NCBI GenBank assembly: GCA_964403795.1
Contig: CAYOHP010000003.1
Span: 70,543-134,542 of the forward strand
Direction: 5' to 3'
Origin: CAYOHP01 sp964403795 [NCBI: uncultured bacterium]
GTDB lineage: Bacteria > Muiribacteriota > UBA6191 > CAZXTJ01
DNA length: 64,000 nucleotides
Shown here: positions 1 through 8,462 of the stretch, one piece after another
Layout: every line of letters starts with the position of its first letter
Position numbering within the stretch: the stretch's first letter is position 1
Notes under the pieces: generated by a model
The model's database searches: none
Told to the model about the DNA's origin: nothing
Seen by the model: the letters and a program-made list of their open reading frames with translations, nothing else
Translations under genes and position numbers: made by a program

Positions 1-65
1 AGACGCTCATTCGGCACCCCGGAACTGCCGAAGATGTACCGAGAACGAAAGGCCCCGCGCCTCCC

Positions 66-1067
66 ATGAGGAGTCTCTACGTCACCTGGGCGATCCTGGT
101 CACCTTCCTGGCCCAGGGGGTCCATTCGCTGGTCCGGCGTCCCGGTCGGTTCGAGGATCTCCCCCTGGACGAGCGCTGCGACGCCATCCTCCGGGTCTGG
201 GACGAGGCTCCCTCCAGCGATGGCATCTCGCTCGCGTACCGCGGCTCGCTGGCCATGCTGTGCCTGGCGGTCCTCCACCACCTGATCACGAGTCTCCAGG
301 AGCGCACCGCGCTCCAGGCCCTGGCGATCGATCCCGGGACCTCGGCAGGGGTCCAGGTGGGGGCCACCCTGGTCGCCATCTACCTCGCCTGCATCGCCTA
401 CCTGAAGGTGCTGGCGGCCCACCGCTCGAACCAGGCCCTGGGTCTCACCCAGTCGTTCGTGGCCCGGACCCTCCAGGTCTGGCAGCAGCGCCTGGGCAAG
501 CTCTTCCAGGATCGCAACCGGCGCGATCCCAGGATGCCCTGCGAGGGCCTGAAGGCCCTCCTCACCTCCACCGAGAACGGTCCCGACGGGCTTCCATGGG
601 AGACCATCCGATGGATCGAGGTGCTGGTCGACGACCAGCTGGTCATGGTCGAGAGCCCCAGGCTCGATGCCCGACAACAGTGTCGGTACCTGGCGGTCGA
701 TCTGCTCTACAACCCGAGGCCCGAGTTCGAGGCCGTCGAGGTCACGACCTTCCCCTACGATCGGATCTCGAGCGTCGAGTTCGTGGCGGAGCCGGGCGAG
801 GACCCCGGATATTCCGCGATCTCGCGCGGCTACCTGGTGATCACCCTGATCGGTGGCGAGACCCGGCGGTTCGCGGTCGACCGGGAGAGCACCTCGATCG
901 TGGTCGAGTGCATCCGCGATCGTGCCAGTCGCATCGCCCGGCTCGGACGGACGGCACCCGTCCCCCTCGCTCCTCGCATCCGCCCCGTGGTCGGGGAACA
1001 CGAGTCGTGCGAGGCGCGAGCGGGTTGCGTCCACTGCGCCGAGGCGGGGACCACCCGGGTCGCCTGA
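66..1067 (+). CDS. Hypothetical membrane protein with two N-terminal hydrophobic segments
   Basis: The protein has 333 residues and I do not recognise its family. Hydrophobic stretches occur near residues 1-20, 60-77 and 95-115, which suggests an N-terminal membrane anchor with two or three segments. The remaining two thirds looks soluble, with alternating beta-type stretches around residues 185-290. The tail is rich in Cys and His (C-E-A-R-A-G-C-V-H-C), a possible but unproven metal site. The ATG at 66 is the first in-frame start and has no clear Shine-Dalgarno site. An 8-base-pair hairpin follows the stop at once, so the gene probably ends its own transcript. The reading frame is secure; the function is unknown. 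Confidence 0.7.
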   Translation: MRSLYVTWAILVTFLAQGVHSLVRRPGRFEDLPLDERCDAILRVWDEAPSSDGISLAYRGSLAMLCLAVLHHLITSLQERTALQALAIDPGTSAGVQVGATLVAIYLACIAYLKVLAAHRSNQALGLTQSFVARTLQVWQQRLGKLFQDRNRRDPRMPCEGLKALLTSTENGPDGLPWETIRWIEVLVDDQLVMVESPRLDARQQCRYLAVDLLYNPRPEFEAVEVTTFPYDRISSVEFVAEPGEDPGYSAISRGYLVITLIGGETRRFAVDRESTSIVVECIRDRASRIARLGRTAPVPLAPRIRPVVGEHESCEARAGCVHCAEAGTTRVA

Positions 1068-1070
1068 TCG

Positions 1071-1089
1071 CAGGAGGCTGAGCCTCCTG
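1071..1089 (+). terminator. Short hairpin just after the first gene
   Basis: CAGGAGGC (1071-1078) pairs with GCCTCCTG (1082-1089) around a TGA loop, four bases after the stop codon. No T-run follows, so this is a terminator-like stem rather than a textbook intrinsic terminator. Confidence 0.45.
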
Positions 1090-1242
1090 GCTCCGGTAGG
1101 ACCGGTCGCCCCCTCGGACCCACGACCCGCCTCGGCCCCTAGCCCGATGGACACGACGGCGGTCGCCATCGGCCGGGACCGATGTCGTGCCTCGTCCCGG
1201 TTCCCGGGCCCCTTGTTCGCTTCCCGAGCCGATCGCGGCGGC

Positions 1243-1259
1243 TGGCACGACCCCTGCGA
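1243..1259 (+). promoter_or_regulatory. Sigma-54-type (-24/-12) promoter candidate
   Basis: TGGCACG (1243-1249) is followed after ACCC by CTGC (1254-1257). The -24 GG and -12 GC are separated by exactly 10 bases, as RpoN promoters require, and only the first T of TTGC differs from consensus. Transcription would begin near 1269, giving a leader of about 55 bases before the GTG at 1325. A second site of the same form lies upstream of the lipoprotein gene at 58332-59267. Confidence 0.55.
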
Positions 1260-1324
1260 AGGAGGCCGGCACCGGCCCGGACGGGGTCGGCACCGAGAGC
1301 GAAACCGAACAAGGGAGATCCCCA

Positions 1325-1876
1325 GTGGAGAAGAACACCATCGGGTTGGCGTTGGCGATGCTCGTGGCCGCGGGAGCCCTCGAGGCGGCCCCCCGGAACT
1401 GGACGACCGAGAGCGCGACCGGGCCCCGGGGCGGGGCGTGGGGGCGGGCGGTCGCCTCGGACGGATCCCGGATCGGCGCGGCCCGGGGGCCCGAGGGTGC
1501 CCGGGGAGTGGCCTGGCAGAACACCCGGACCGGGGGCCGAGGCGCTGCGGTCGAGGGTCGGGCCGGCCGCCAGGCGGCCGCCTGGAGCGACGGCGAGCGG
1601 GCGGCCTGGGGGATGCGCGGCCCGGAACACGCCCGGGCGCGGGTGGTCGGTCCCCGCGGCACCGCGGTGGTGGCCAACGATGACCACGGAGCCCGGGTGC
1701 GGGTGAACGGCCAGGATGGCTTCGTGTGGGGCCACCAGGGGTCGGAGGCCACCACGGTGGTCGGCGCCAAGAAGGGCGTCGGGCTCTACCGGGCGGTCCG
1801 GCCCGACGAGGGCCAGTGGTCCCTGCAGAAGTTCGACGTCGGGGAAGGCGGATGGTCCGACCTCGGCGGACGCTGA
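1325..1876 (+). CDS. Exported Gly/Arg/Ala/Trp-rich protein of unknown function
   Basis: The product has 183 residues. I place the start at GTG 1325 because AAGGGAGA lies just upstream and because it exposes a signal peptide (E-K-N-T-I-G-L-A-L-A-M-L-V-A-A-G-A). The open frame continues upstream, but that part reads as non-coding leader. The mature part is rich in Gly, Arg, Ala and Trp, with loosely repeated short units of the type G-A-W / V-A-W / A-A-W about every 25 residues between residues 25 and 110, and has no recognisable enzyme motif. The bias suggests a structural or envelope-associated protein. It sits behind a sigma-54-type promoter and ahead of a strong hairpin, so it is probably a single-gene unit under specific control. 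Confidence 0.6.
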   Translation: MEKNTIGLALAMLVAAGALEAAPRNWTTESATGPRGGAWGRAVASDGSRIGAARGPEGARGVAWQNTRTGGRGAAVEGRAGRQAAAWSDGERAAWGMRGPEHARARVVGPRGTAVVANDDHGARVRVNGQDGFVWGHQGSEATTVVGAKKGVGLYRAVRPDEGQWSLQKFDVGEGGWSDLGGR

Positions 1877-1884
1877 ACGACCCG

Positions 1885-1912
1885 CCCGGTCCTCCCGTGA
1901 GGGAGGGCCGGG
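1885..1912 (+). terminator. 12-bp hairpin with a GTGA loop
   Basis: CCCGGTCCTCCC (1885-1896) pairs with GGGAGGGCCGGG (1901-1912), with one G-T wobble, closing a GTGA loop of the stable GNRA class. It lies nine bases after the stop of the exported protein. There is no downstream T-run. Confidence 0.55.
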
Positions 1913-2063
1913 TCGGTCCCGGCCCGCGGCTCCCCCGGGCAGAGGCTCACAGGTTCTCGAGCCTCGTTGGGGGAGTCGGTCTGCTACGCTCGGACGCTCG
2001 AAGGCTCCGGCCGGTTGCCCCGTGCGGTCGACGCGGGGCCGGGTCGGGCCGAGCGGGATCCGG

Positions 2064-3365
2064 TTGGAAACCCCGGAAGCCGGGACCTTCTTCGACCGCT
2101 TCTACATCGTCGCCCCCCTGGGCGAGGGCGGCATGAGCCAGGTACTCCTGGCTTTCGACCTGCACGAGGTCCGGTTCGTCGCCCTGAAATTCCTGACCGG
2201 GCTGTTCGCGACCAACCCCAAGGCGGTGGCCCGGCTGCGGCGGGAGGGCGAGATCTACCGGGCGCTCGACCACCCCAACGTGGTCCGGGTGCACGAGGTC
2301 GCGGAGCGGCCCCCGGCGGCGCCCTTCCTGGTGCTCGAGTACATCCGGGGTCGCGAGTTCGACGAGATCCTGGCGGACCGGGACGCGGCCCTCTCGATAC
2401 CCCGGGTGGTGCGGCTGCTGGAGGACTCGGCTGCCGGACTCCATGCCGCGCACCGCCATGGAGTGATCCACCGCGACGTGAAGCCGCAGAACCTCATGGT
2501 GCGGACCGACGGCAGCACGGTGGTGCTCGACTTCGGGATCGCCCATGCCTCCGACGGACTGATCCGGACCCAGCGAGGCTCGGTGCTCGGGACCCTGGCC
2601 TACGCGGCCCCCGAACTCAGGGACGGCCGGGAGGCCGATCACCGGGTCGACCTGTTCGGACTCGGGGCGGTGGTCTACGAGGCCCTCACCGGGAGACGGG
2701 CGGTCCCGCCGGGGAACTTCGAGGAGATGACCAGGGCCCGGACCGCCGACCTGGAGTCCCCGGCCCAGCTGATCCCCGGGTTCCCGGAGCGGCTCGATCG
2801 GCTGGTGATGCGGCTCCTGGCCGATGCTCCCGACGACCGCCCCGCGGATCTCAAGGCCGTGATGATCGAGATCGGCTTGATGCGCGTGGAACTCGATCCG
2901 GCGGAACGCCTGGCGGTGTTCGGCGACGAGGTTGCCCGGGACCTCGACGAGGCCTCCAAGGCCTACCACCAGGGAGAGATCCGGCGCGGACTGGAGCTCG
3001 CCCAGGCCCTGGCCGAGCGCTCGGACCCCGAACACCAGGGCGAGATCCTGCACCTGACGGGCCTGCTCCAGATCGCCGCCGGGCAGCCGGCGGTCGGCGT
3101 CCACTACCTCACCCGGGCGCTGGCCGAGCGGCCCGACGACATGGAGATCGTGGTCGACCTCGGGGTCGAACTGATCCGGCTCGCCAAACTCGACCGGGTC
3201 GAGGACACCCTGCGCGGGCTCCCGAGCTGGATCCGGGGCCAGCTCCTGGTGCGCAGCCTGCTCGACCTGGTGCGGGTGCTCGAGGAGGCACCGGTCTCGG
3301 TGCTCACCTCGGTGCCGGCGGGTGCCGCCGGGTCCCGGCTCTGCGAGTCGCTGCGGAAGAAGTAG
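2064..3365 (+). CDS. Hanks-type Ser/Thr protein kinase with C-terminal TPR-like region
   Basis: The product has 433 residues. The kinase domain spans about residues 12-275 and has the Gly-rich loop L-G-E-G-G-M, ATP-binding Lys42 (F-V-A-L-K), H-R-D-V-K-P-Q-N with catalytic Asp138, D-F-G at 156-158 and A-A-P-E-L in the activation segment, so it should be active. The C-terminal 150 residues are helical with TPR-like spacing and contain no membrane segment, so this is a cytosolic kinase with its own protein-binding domain. No ATG fits: upstream ATGs would overlap the preceding gene deeply. The TTG at 2064 gives a start six residues before the T-F-F-D-R-F-Y-I kinase beginning and is my choice. Substrates are unknown. 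Confidence 0.85.
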   Translation: METPEAGTFFDRFYIVAPLGEGGMSQVLLAFDLHEVRFVALKFLTGLFATNPKAVARLRREGEIYRALDHPNVVRVHEVAERPPAAPFLVLEYIRGREFDEILADRDAALSIPRVVRLLEDSAAGLHAAHRHGVIHRDVKPQNLMVRTDGSTVVLDFGIAHASDGLIRTQRGSVLGTLAYAAPELRDGREADHRVDLFGLGAVVYEALTGRRAVPPGNFEEMTRARTADLESPAQLIPGFPERLDRLVMRLLADAPDDRPADLKAVMIEIGLMRVELDPAERLAVFGDEVARDLDEASKAYHQGEIRRGLELAQALAERSDPEHQGEILHLTGLLQIAAGQPAVGVHYLTRALAERPDDMEIVVDLGVELIRLAKLDRVEDTLRGLPSWIRGQLLVRSLLDLVRVLEEAPVSVLTSVPAGAAGSRLCESLRKK

Positions 3366-3410
3366 GCCGCGAGCGGGCGCGGCCGGGCGAAGCCCGTCGA
3401 GGCGAGGCTC

Positions 3411-4412
3411 CTAGTTCTCGTAGGGAGCGGTCGACACCCGATAGTCGTCGGCGTCGGGCTCGTCGTTCTCGTCCCGGTCGGTACCGCGTCCCGTTCCCCC
3501 GCCCGCAGGCGGGGCCCCCTTGCCGGTGGCACGGGTCGAGGTCCCGTCCCCGGTGCCGCGGATTCCCCGGGGAGCATCCTGGGGGTGACCCGCGTAGCGG
3601 AGCTTGCGGGCGGATTCGATCCACTTCTCGGTGGGATCGGCCAGGGGCTCGCCGCCCGAGAGGGCCCGGACCGCAGCCTCGAGCTGGGTGCGCGTCGCCT
3701 CCCGGTCCTGGGCGGTGCCGAGCTTGGCGGCCGCGGAACGGGACCAGCGGGCCACCGCCCCGCCGGCCAGGGCGGAGAGCGGGGCGCGGATCGCCGCCAC
3801 GACCTCGGGGCGCTGGGCCGAGAGGCGCGCCAGCCAGACGGTTCCCTGTGCCAGACGCAGGCCGGCCATGGGTTCGCTGCCCAGGCGATCGGTGAGCGCG
3901 GAGGTCACCAGGGCCGCCAGCTTGGCCAGGGCCCTCTGCGCCATGGCGTCGCTGTCCCCCTGGCGGGAGAGGGCCGCGGGTCCGAAGAGGGCCTTGTGGA
4001 ACTCCCCGGAGACCCAGCGGTCCGCCTCGAGATCGCAGTCGAGGTCCAGGCCTTCGATCGCCACCTTGAAGGCGTGGGCGCTCTCGACCAGCTCGCGGTA
4101 CCAGCGGGTCTCGACCTCCCGTCCGGCGTGCAGCACCTCGGCCGGAGCCGCGGCGCTGCCGCGCAGCCGCTGGCGCGCCCGGGTGGCGAGGGAGGCCGTC
4201 CCGGGCGGGCCGTCCAGCTCCAGCCAGTCCCCGAGGTGGTTCACCACCTGGGCCGAGAGGGCGGTCGACTCGCTCCCGGTCCCGGTCCAGCGGCCGGAGT
4301 GGCTCAGGCTGGGGCAGGGCGGGGCTGCGACGGCGGCGATCGGGAAGGCCAGCGCCATCGCCAGGGTCGCCGAGCGGGAGACGGAGACCGGGAAGGAGCG
4401 GGAAGTCCTCAT
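3411..4412 (-). CDS. Exported protein of unknown function
   Basis: The product has 333 residues. Start at 4412 is supported by GGAGG just upstream of the ATG and by a classic signal peptide: basic R-T-S-R, hydrophobic core, then cleavage near A-A-V-A-A-P. The mature protein is helical, with no motif I recognise, and ends in a low-complexity Gly/Pro then acidic tail (D-R-D-E-N-D-E-P-D-A-D-D). It is transcribed divergently from the FIST-cyclase gene, sharing a symmetrical promoter region, so the two may be co-regulated. Periplasmic or outer-envelope location is inferred. Confidence 0.7.
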   Translation of the reverse strand: MRTSRSFPVSVSRSATLAMALAFPIAAVAAPPCPSLSHSGRWTGTGSESTALSAQVVNHLGDWLELDGPPGTASLATRARQRLRGSAAAPAEVLHAGREVETRWYRELVESAHAFKVAIEGLDLDCDLEADRWVSGEFHKALFGPAALSRQGDSDAMAQRALAKLAALVTSALTDRLGSEPMAGLRLAQGTVWLARLSAQRPEVVAAIRAPLSALAGGAVARWSRSAAAKLGTAQDREATRTQLEAAVRALSGGEPLADPTEKWIESARKLRYAGHPQDAPRGIRGTGDGTSTRATGKGAPPAGGGTGRGTDRDENDEPDADDYRVSTAPYEN

Positions 4413-4431
4413 GGATCCTCCTGTTCGGGGA

Positions 4432-4480
4432 GCGAGTGTACCCACCGGTCCCCGCGCCTCCAAGGCGGGTGTACACTCGC
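4432..4480. promoter_or_regulatory. Symmetrical divergent promoter with 10-bp inverted repeat
   Basis: GCGAGTGTAC (4432-4441) and GTACACTCGC (4471-4480) are perfect reverse complements, 39 bases centre to centre. Each arm contains TACACT, a -10-like hexamer pointing outward: at 4472-4477 toward the cyclase, and at 4440-4435 on the minus strand toward the exported protein. On the cyclase side the predicted start site falls at or next to its ATG (4489), which would make that transcript leaderless; that ATG indeed lacks a Shine-Dalgarno site. Confidence 0.45.
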
Positions 4481-4488
4481 CATCACCC

Positions 4489-6600
4489 ATGGGACTCCGC
4501 ACCGGCCTGGCCATCGCCTATTCCCGGAGCGGGGCGACCGCGGCTCGACTGGCGGCGACCCGGGCCAAGGAGGCGCTGCCCGGCGCCGAGGTCGCGATGG
4601 TGGTCTCGTCGGCCGAGCTCGATCCCCGCGAGGTGCGCTCCGGCCTCGAGAGCGTGCTCGGACCGATCCCGGTCTTCGGGGCCTCGGCCCAGGTGTCCAT
4701 CTCCAACGCCGGGCAGACCCGGGGGACCGTGAGCCTGCTCCTCATGCAGGGAGAGGGCGTCCGCTTCCCGCATGCTTCGGCGCTCCGCCAGGGAGAGCCT
4801 TCCCAGGTCGCCCGCGAGCTCGCCCTACGTTTCCCGATCGGGCCCTGCGATCCCGAGCTCCCGCTCTCGGCGCTGCTGGTCGGGGCCGAGGTCGACTACC
4901 GGGGGAGCGAATACCTGGCGGCCCTGGCCCGAGGCATGGATTGGCCGGTCCCCCTGGTAGGCGGGGGCGCGGTCGGACCTCCGACCTCCGGCTTCGACAC
5001 CTTCGGGGCGGTCCAGTACTGCGGGGACCGGGTCCTGGAGGAGCACTTCGCGGTACTCGGCCTGCAGGCGTCCCGCCCCGGGGCGCTCGGGTTCGGCTAC
5101 GCCTACCAGAGCTGCTGGAGCGCGATCGCCCCGCCGGTCACCGTCACCCGGGCCAAGGGCGAGCGGGTCCTCGAGGTCGACCACCGCCCGCTGGTCGAGT
5201 ACCTGGGCACCTACCTGGGCGAGGACTTCCGGGATCGGGTGCGTTCCTTCGGGTCGAAGTACACCTTCCTGGCCTGGCTCGAGGACGGGGACGAACGCAA
5301 GGCGGTGGTCCGCACCCCGCACTGGAGCGACATGGACGAGAGCATCCCGTTCTTCCCGGCCGACGTCCCCGAGGGCACCCGACTGGAGCTGATCCAGGTC
5401 AATCGCGACGAGCTGGTCGACGGCGCCGGGCGCGCCGCCCGCAGGGCCCGCGACGAGATGGGGACGCTCAAGCCCCAGGCCGTCTTCATGTTCAGTTGCC
5501 AGGCCCGGCGCGACCTCCTGCACTCGCGGGGCGACGACGAGATCGACGCGGTCCGTACCGTCTTCGGTCCCGAGGTGCCGGTGTTCGGTTTCTACGCCGG
5601 GGGCGAGTACGCACCCCTGTACGGGAACTTCCGGTCGGTGACCGATCGGAACCGCAAGCTCTCCGGCTCGCGGCTCCTCTCGACCTCGATCTCGCTGCTG
5701 GCCGTCGGCGGTCCCGAACCGGTTCCCGATCTCGATCTGCGCTCCCGGCTGATCGCGTGGCTCACCGAGGACCGGCGGCGCGAGCATCCCGACGACCGGC
5801 TCGAACGCCGGATCGAGGAACTCACAGGGCTGCTCGCCACCGCCGAGCGCAACGTCGATTCGACCGAGACGGCCTTCCACCATGTGACCGCCGAGCACTC
5901 GCGGCTGGCCCGCGAACTCAAGGAGCGCAACGCCGAGCTCTCGCGACTCCAGCGGCGCAGCGAGCGCCTGCAGAAGATCGTGCGCCAGTACACGCCCCAC
6001 ACGGTGTGGGAGAAGGCGCATCGGTCGGTGGACGCCGGCTTCTACACGATCCCGGACGAGGAGGCCTGCGCCACCCTGATGTTCCTGGACGTGAAGGGCT
6101 TCACCACCTTCGCCGAGAAGCACGCGCCCGGCGAGGTGATCCGGGAGCTGAACCGCATCTTCGAGCCCGCCACCGCCATCGTCTACGAGCACGGCGGCGA
6201 CGTCGACAAGTTCATCGGGGACTGCATCTTCGCCCGCTTCCCGGACCCCGCCGAGGCGCTGGAGTGCGGGCTCGAGATCCAGGCCATGGCCCGGGTGCTG
6301 CGGCACGAAGGCAGCCCGTTCTCGATCCGGATCGGCATCAACACCGGGAGAGTGATCTCGGGGAACGTGGGGGGCACCGCCCGCCGCGACAACACCCTGA
6401 TCGGGGACGCCGTGAACCTGGCGCAGCGCCTCGAGTCGAACTGCACCCCCGGCAACATCCTGCTGTCGCGCTCGACCTTCGAGATGGTGCGGGACCGGAT
6501 CCCCTCCGACGTGCGTCTCTCCCGGCGCGACATCAAGGTGAAGGGCAAGGACGAGGAGGTCGAGGTCTTCGAGATCGCGATCCCCGTCAGCGAGGAGTGA
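4489..6600 (+). CDS. FIST sensor domain fused to class III adenylyl cyclase
   Basis: The product has 703 residues. Residues 1-215 match a FIST_N domain and about 230-405 a FIST_C domain (F-S-C-Q-A-R near 335, G-G-E-Y-A-P near 371); FIST is a predicted intracellular small-ligand sensor. A coiled coil follows (about 430-500), then a class III cyclase catalytic domain at about 525-700. Both metal-binding Asp residues are present (Asp534 in F-L-D-V-K-G-F, Asp578 in F-I-G-D). The adenine-selecting Lys574 and Asp634, and the transition-state Asn643 and Arg647, are also present, so the product is predicted to be cAMP. No membrane segment is seen. The ORF is open upstream to 3604, but ATG 4489 begins the FIST homology. 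Its 3' end overlaps the convergent gene by 14 bases. Confidence 0.9.
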   Translation: MGLRTGLAIAYSRSGATAARLAATRAKEALPGAEVAMVVSSAELDPREVRSGLESVLGPIPVFGASAQVSISNAGQTRGTVSLLLMQGEGVRFPHASALRQGEPSQVARELALRFPIGPCDPELPLSALLVGAEVDYRGSEYLAALARGMDWPVPLVGGGAVGPPTSGFDTFGAVQYCGDRVLEEHFAVLGLQASRPGALGFGYAYQSCWSAIAPPVTVTRAKGERVLEVDHRPLVEYLGTYLGEDFRDRVRSFGSKYTFLAWLEDGDERKAVVRTPHWSDMDESIPFFPADVPEGTRLELIQVNRDELVDGAGRAARRARDEMGTLKPQAVFMFSCQARRDLLHSRGDDEIDAVRTVFGPEVPVFGFYAGGEYAPLYGNFRSVTDRNRKLSGSRLLSTSISLLAVGGPEPVPDLDLRSRLIAWLTEDRRREHPDDRLERRIEELTGLLATAERNVDSTETAFHHVTAEHSRLARELKERNAELSRLQRRSERLQKIVRQYTPHTVWEKAHRSVDAGFYTIPDEEACATLMFLDVKGFTTFAEKHAPGEVIRELNRIFEPATAIVYEHGGDVDKFIGDCIFARFPDPAEALECGLEIQAMARVLRHEGSPFSIRIGINTGRVISGNVGGTARRDNTLIGDAVNLAQRLESNCTPGNILLSRSTFEMVRDRIPSDVRLSRRDIKVKGKDEEVEVFEIAIPVSEE

Positions 6601-8407
6601 AGAGGGCTTCGATGGCGGTCCCGCCGCCGTCGCCCGGTTCCAGCCCCAGCACCAGACGGAATGTCTCGTGCACGTCGCGATGGGAGACGACCCCGATCGC
6701 GGTGCCCGGCTCGATCCCGGGACCGGTGGCTTCCAGGATGGCGTGGTGGGCCCGGAGCCCGGGGGCCTGCTGGTGGTGCCCGCAGAGGTCGGCCGGGAGC
6801 AGGGCCTGGTGGTGGAGGGGGTCGCCCAGGCTGTAGCCGCGGGCGGCCACCAGGAAGAGATCCCCTCGCCCCTGGCCGCGCAGTTCGCTGTCCTCGGGCT
6901 GGGTCCCCACGTCGATCGCCGCCGCCAGCACCGGCTTGCCGGTCTCGGGGTCCTTGAAGCCGGTGAGGAGAGCGCGGGCCTCGTCGATCACCGCCTGGCG
7001 TTCGCGCTCGGGAACGTTGCCGCGCCGGAAGCGCCGGTCGTTCACGAACAGGTAGCCGTTGTTGGCCGGGTGGTAGATGGCCCGGGTCCGCTGCGGATCG
7101 ATCTGGTAGGGATTCCCGGGACGGCAGCGGAGCAGCCCCGCCTCCCGCAGCACCACGTTGGGGAGGAAGTGGCGGCGGATCCCCGAGACGCCGTGGTCGG
7201 AGACGAGTACCAGCGTACCTTCCGGCGGCAGACGATCGAGCAGGTCGCCGAGGTGCTCGTCGGCCTTGCGGTAGCTGTCGAGGAAGCGGGGCCAGACCAG
7301 GGCCTCCTTCTCCGGGTCGTGGTGGGGCTCGCCCCGCTCCACGAAGGAGGCCCACAGATGGCCGAGCTCGTCGATCCCGGGGTGGTAGAAGATCATCAGG
7401 TCGGCAGGATGGCGCTCGACGGCGTAGCGGCTGGCGGCGCGGAAGTGGTCCATGCCGTGGCCCTGGGTCTCGAGGTAGCGGAGTTCCGCCCGCCCGTCGG
7501 CCAGCGTCGGACCGAAGGATCCGTCCGAATAGAGGCGATAGGCGCCTCCCCCCGGGAAGCACCCGAGTTCCTTCACATAGTCGTCGGCCAGCGAGGCGGG
7601 CCGGGTGTCGAGGCCGAAGACGTCGCTCCCGAAGAGCAGGAGCTTGCCGGTGCCGGGGTCGGCCTCGAACAGGCGCAGGCGGGTGAAGACCCCGGGCTCC
7701 ACCTCCAGGAGCTCCGACCAGGGAGCGTCCGGTCCGGCCCGGACCGCGACGCCCCGGTCGGCGTGCGAGCGGTCCCGGACCACCCATGCCATGGGGTCGC
7801 CGGTGGCCGGGTCGCGGACCAGGAGGCCCGAGAGGCGGGGAGGCTTGGTCCGGGCCGCGAACTCGAGCGCTCCCTCGGTCTCGAAGGGGGCCCGTCGCCA
7901 ACCACGGGCGGGCAGCAGCTCCGGGTCACGGGCAGCCCAGGCCTGGAGGCGGTGCTCCCCGTAGCCATGGAGGATGACCAGCCGGTCCCCGGCATCCAGG
8001 CCGAACCGGCCCTCCGGGGTCCAGGGCTCGAGGGGGGCACTGAGCGGGGTGTGGACCAGGGTGGCGGTCCGCCCGGCCCGGAGGGCGGTGACCCAGATCG
8101 GTTCCGAGAGCAGCAGGCGGGCGTCGAAGCCGGTGGAGGCCTCGAGGACGGTGTGCTCCGAGGGGGGCTGGCAGGGGACCTTGAAGCTGGTGACGCCGTT
8201 GCGGGAGGCGGGGTGGCCGGTCCAGAGCACCGCGTGGCCGGGGGGCGTGGTGCAGTCGGGATAGTCGGAGACCGAACCGGCGGCCGACGCCCCGCGCTCT
8301 CGCATGCGGGCCAGGTTGGGGGTGGCACCCTCGGCCATGGCCCGCTCCAGGAGCCAAGGAGCGGCTCCATCCCAGCTCAGGATCCAGAGGGGTCCGCGAC
8401 GATGCAT
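6587..8407 (-). CDS. Alkaline-phosphatase-superfamily phosphodiesterase / nucleotide pyrophosphatase
   Basis: The product has 606 residues. It carries the metal and nucleophile signature of the type I phosphodiesterase / nucleotide pyrophosphatase family. Asp13 is in S-W-D-G-A-A-P, the nucleophile Thr is in C-T-T-P-P-G-H-A (about 52-59), D-E-L-G-H lies in the middle, and V-S-D-H-G-V comes later. No signal peptide is visible, which is unusual because many relatives are exported; it probably acts in the cytoplasm. The substrate cannot be read from sequence. It lies 54 bases downstream of an exported protein gene, across a hairpin, and convergently overlaps the cyclase gene by 14 bases. A link to cyclic-nucleotide breakdown is tempting but unsupported. 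Confidence 0.8.
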   Translation of the reverse strand: MHRRGPLWILSWDGAAPWLLERAMAEGATPNLARMRERGASAAGSVSDYPDCTTPPGHAVLWTGHPASRNGVTSFKVPCQPPSEHTVLEASTGFDARLLLSEPIWVTALRAGRTATLVHTPLSAPLEPWTPEGRFGLDAGDRLVILHGYGEHRLQAWAARDPELLPARGWRRAPFETEGALEFAARTKPPRLSGLLVRDPATGDPMAWVVRDRSHADRGVAVRAGPDAPWSELLEVEPGVFTRLRLFEADPGTGKLLLFGSDVFGLDTRPASLADDYVKELGCFPGGGAYRLYSDGSFGPTLADGRAELRYLETQGHGMDHFRAASRYAVERHPADLMIFYHPGIDELGHLWASFVERGEPHHDPEKEALVWPRFLDSYRKADEHLGDLLDRLPPEGTLVLVSDHGVSGIRRHFLPNVVLREAGLLRCRPGNPYQIDPQRTRAIYHPANNGYLFVNDRRFRRGNVPERERQAVIDEARALLTGFKDPETGKPVLAAAIDVGTQPEDSELRGQGRGDLFLVAARGYSLGDPLHHQALLPADLCGHHQQAPGLRAHHAILEATGPGIEPGTAIGVVSHRDVHETFRLVLGLEPGDGGGTAIEALFTPR

Positions 8408-8435
8408 CCCGACGAGGGTACCATCCGGATCCGGA

Positions 8436-8462
8436 ACCGACGGGGCCGTCGGGGCCGTCGGT
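8436..8462 (-). terminator. Hairpin between two leftward genes
   Basis: ACCGACGG (8436-8443) pairs with CCGTCGGT (8455-8462), abutting the stop codon of the upstream leftward gene. An overlapping GGGCCGTCG direct repeat offers a competing stem, so it could be a terminator or attenuator ahead of the phosphodiesterase gene. Confidence 0.4.
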
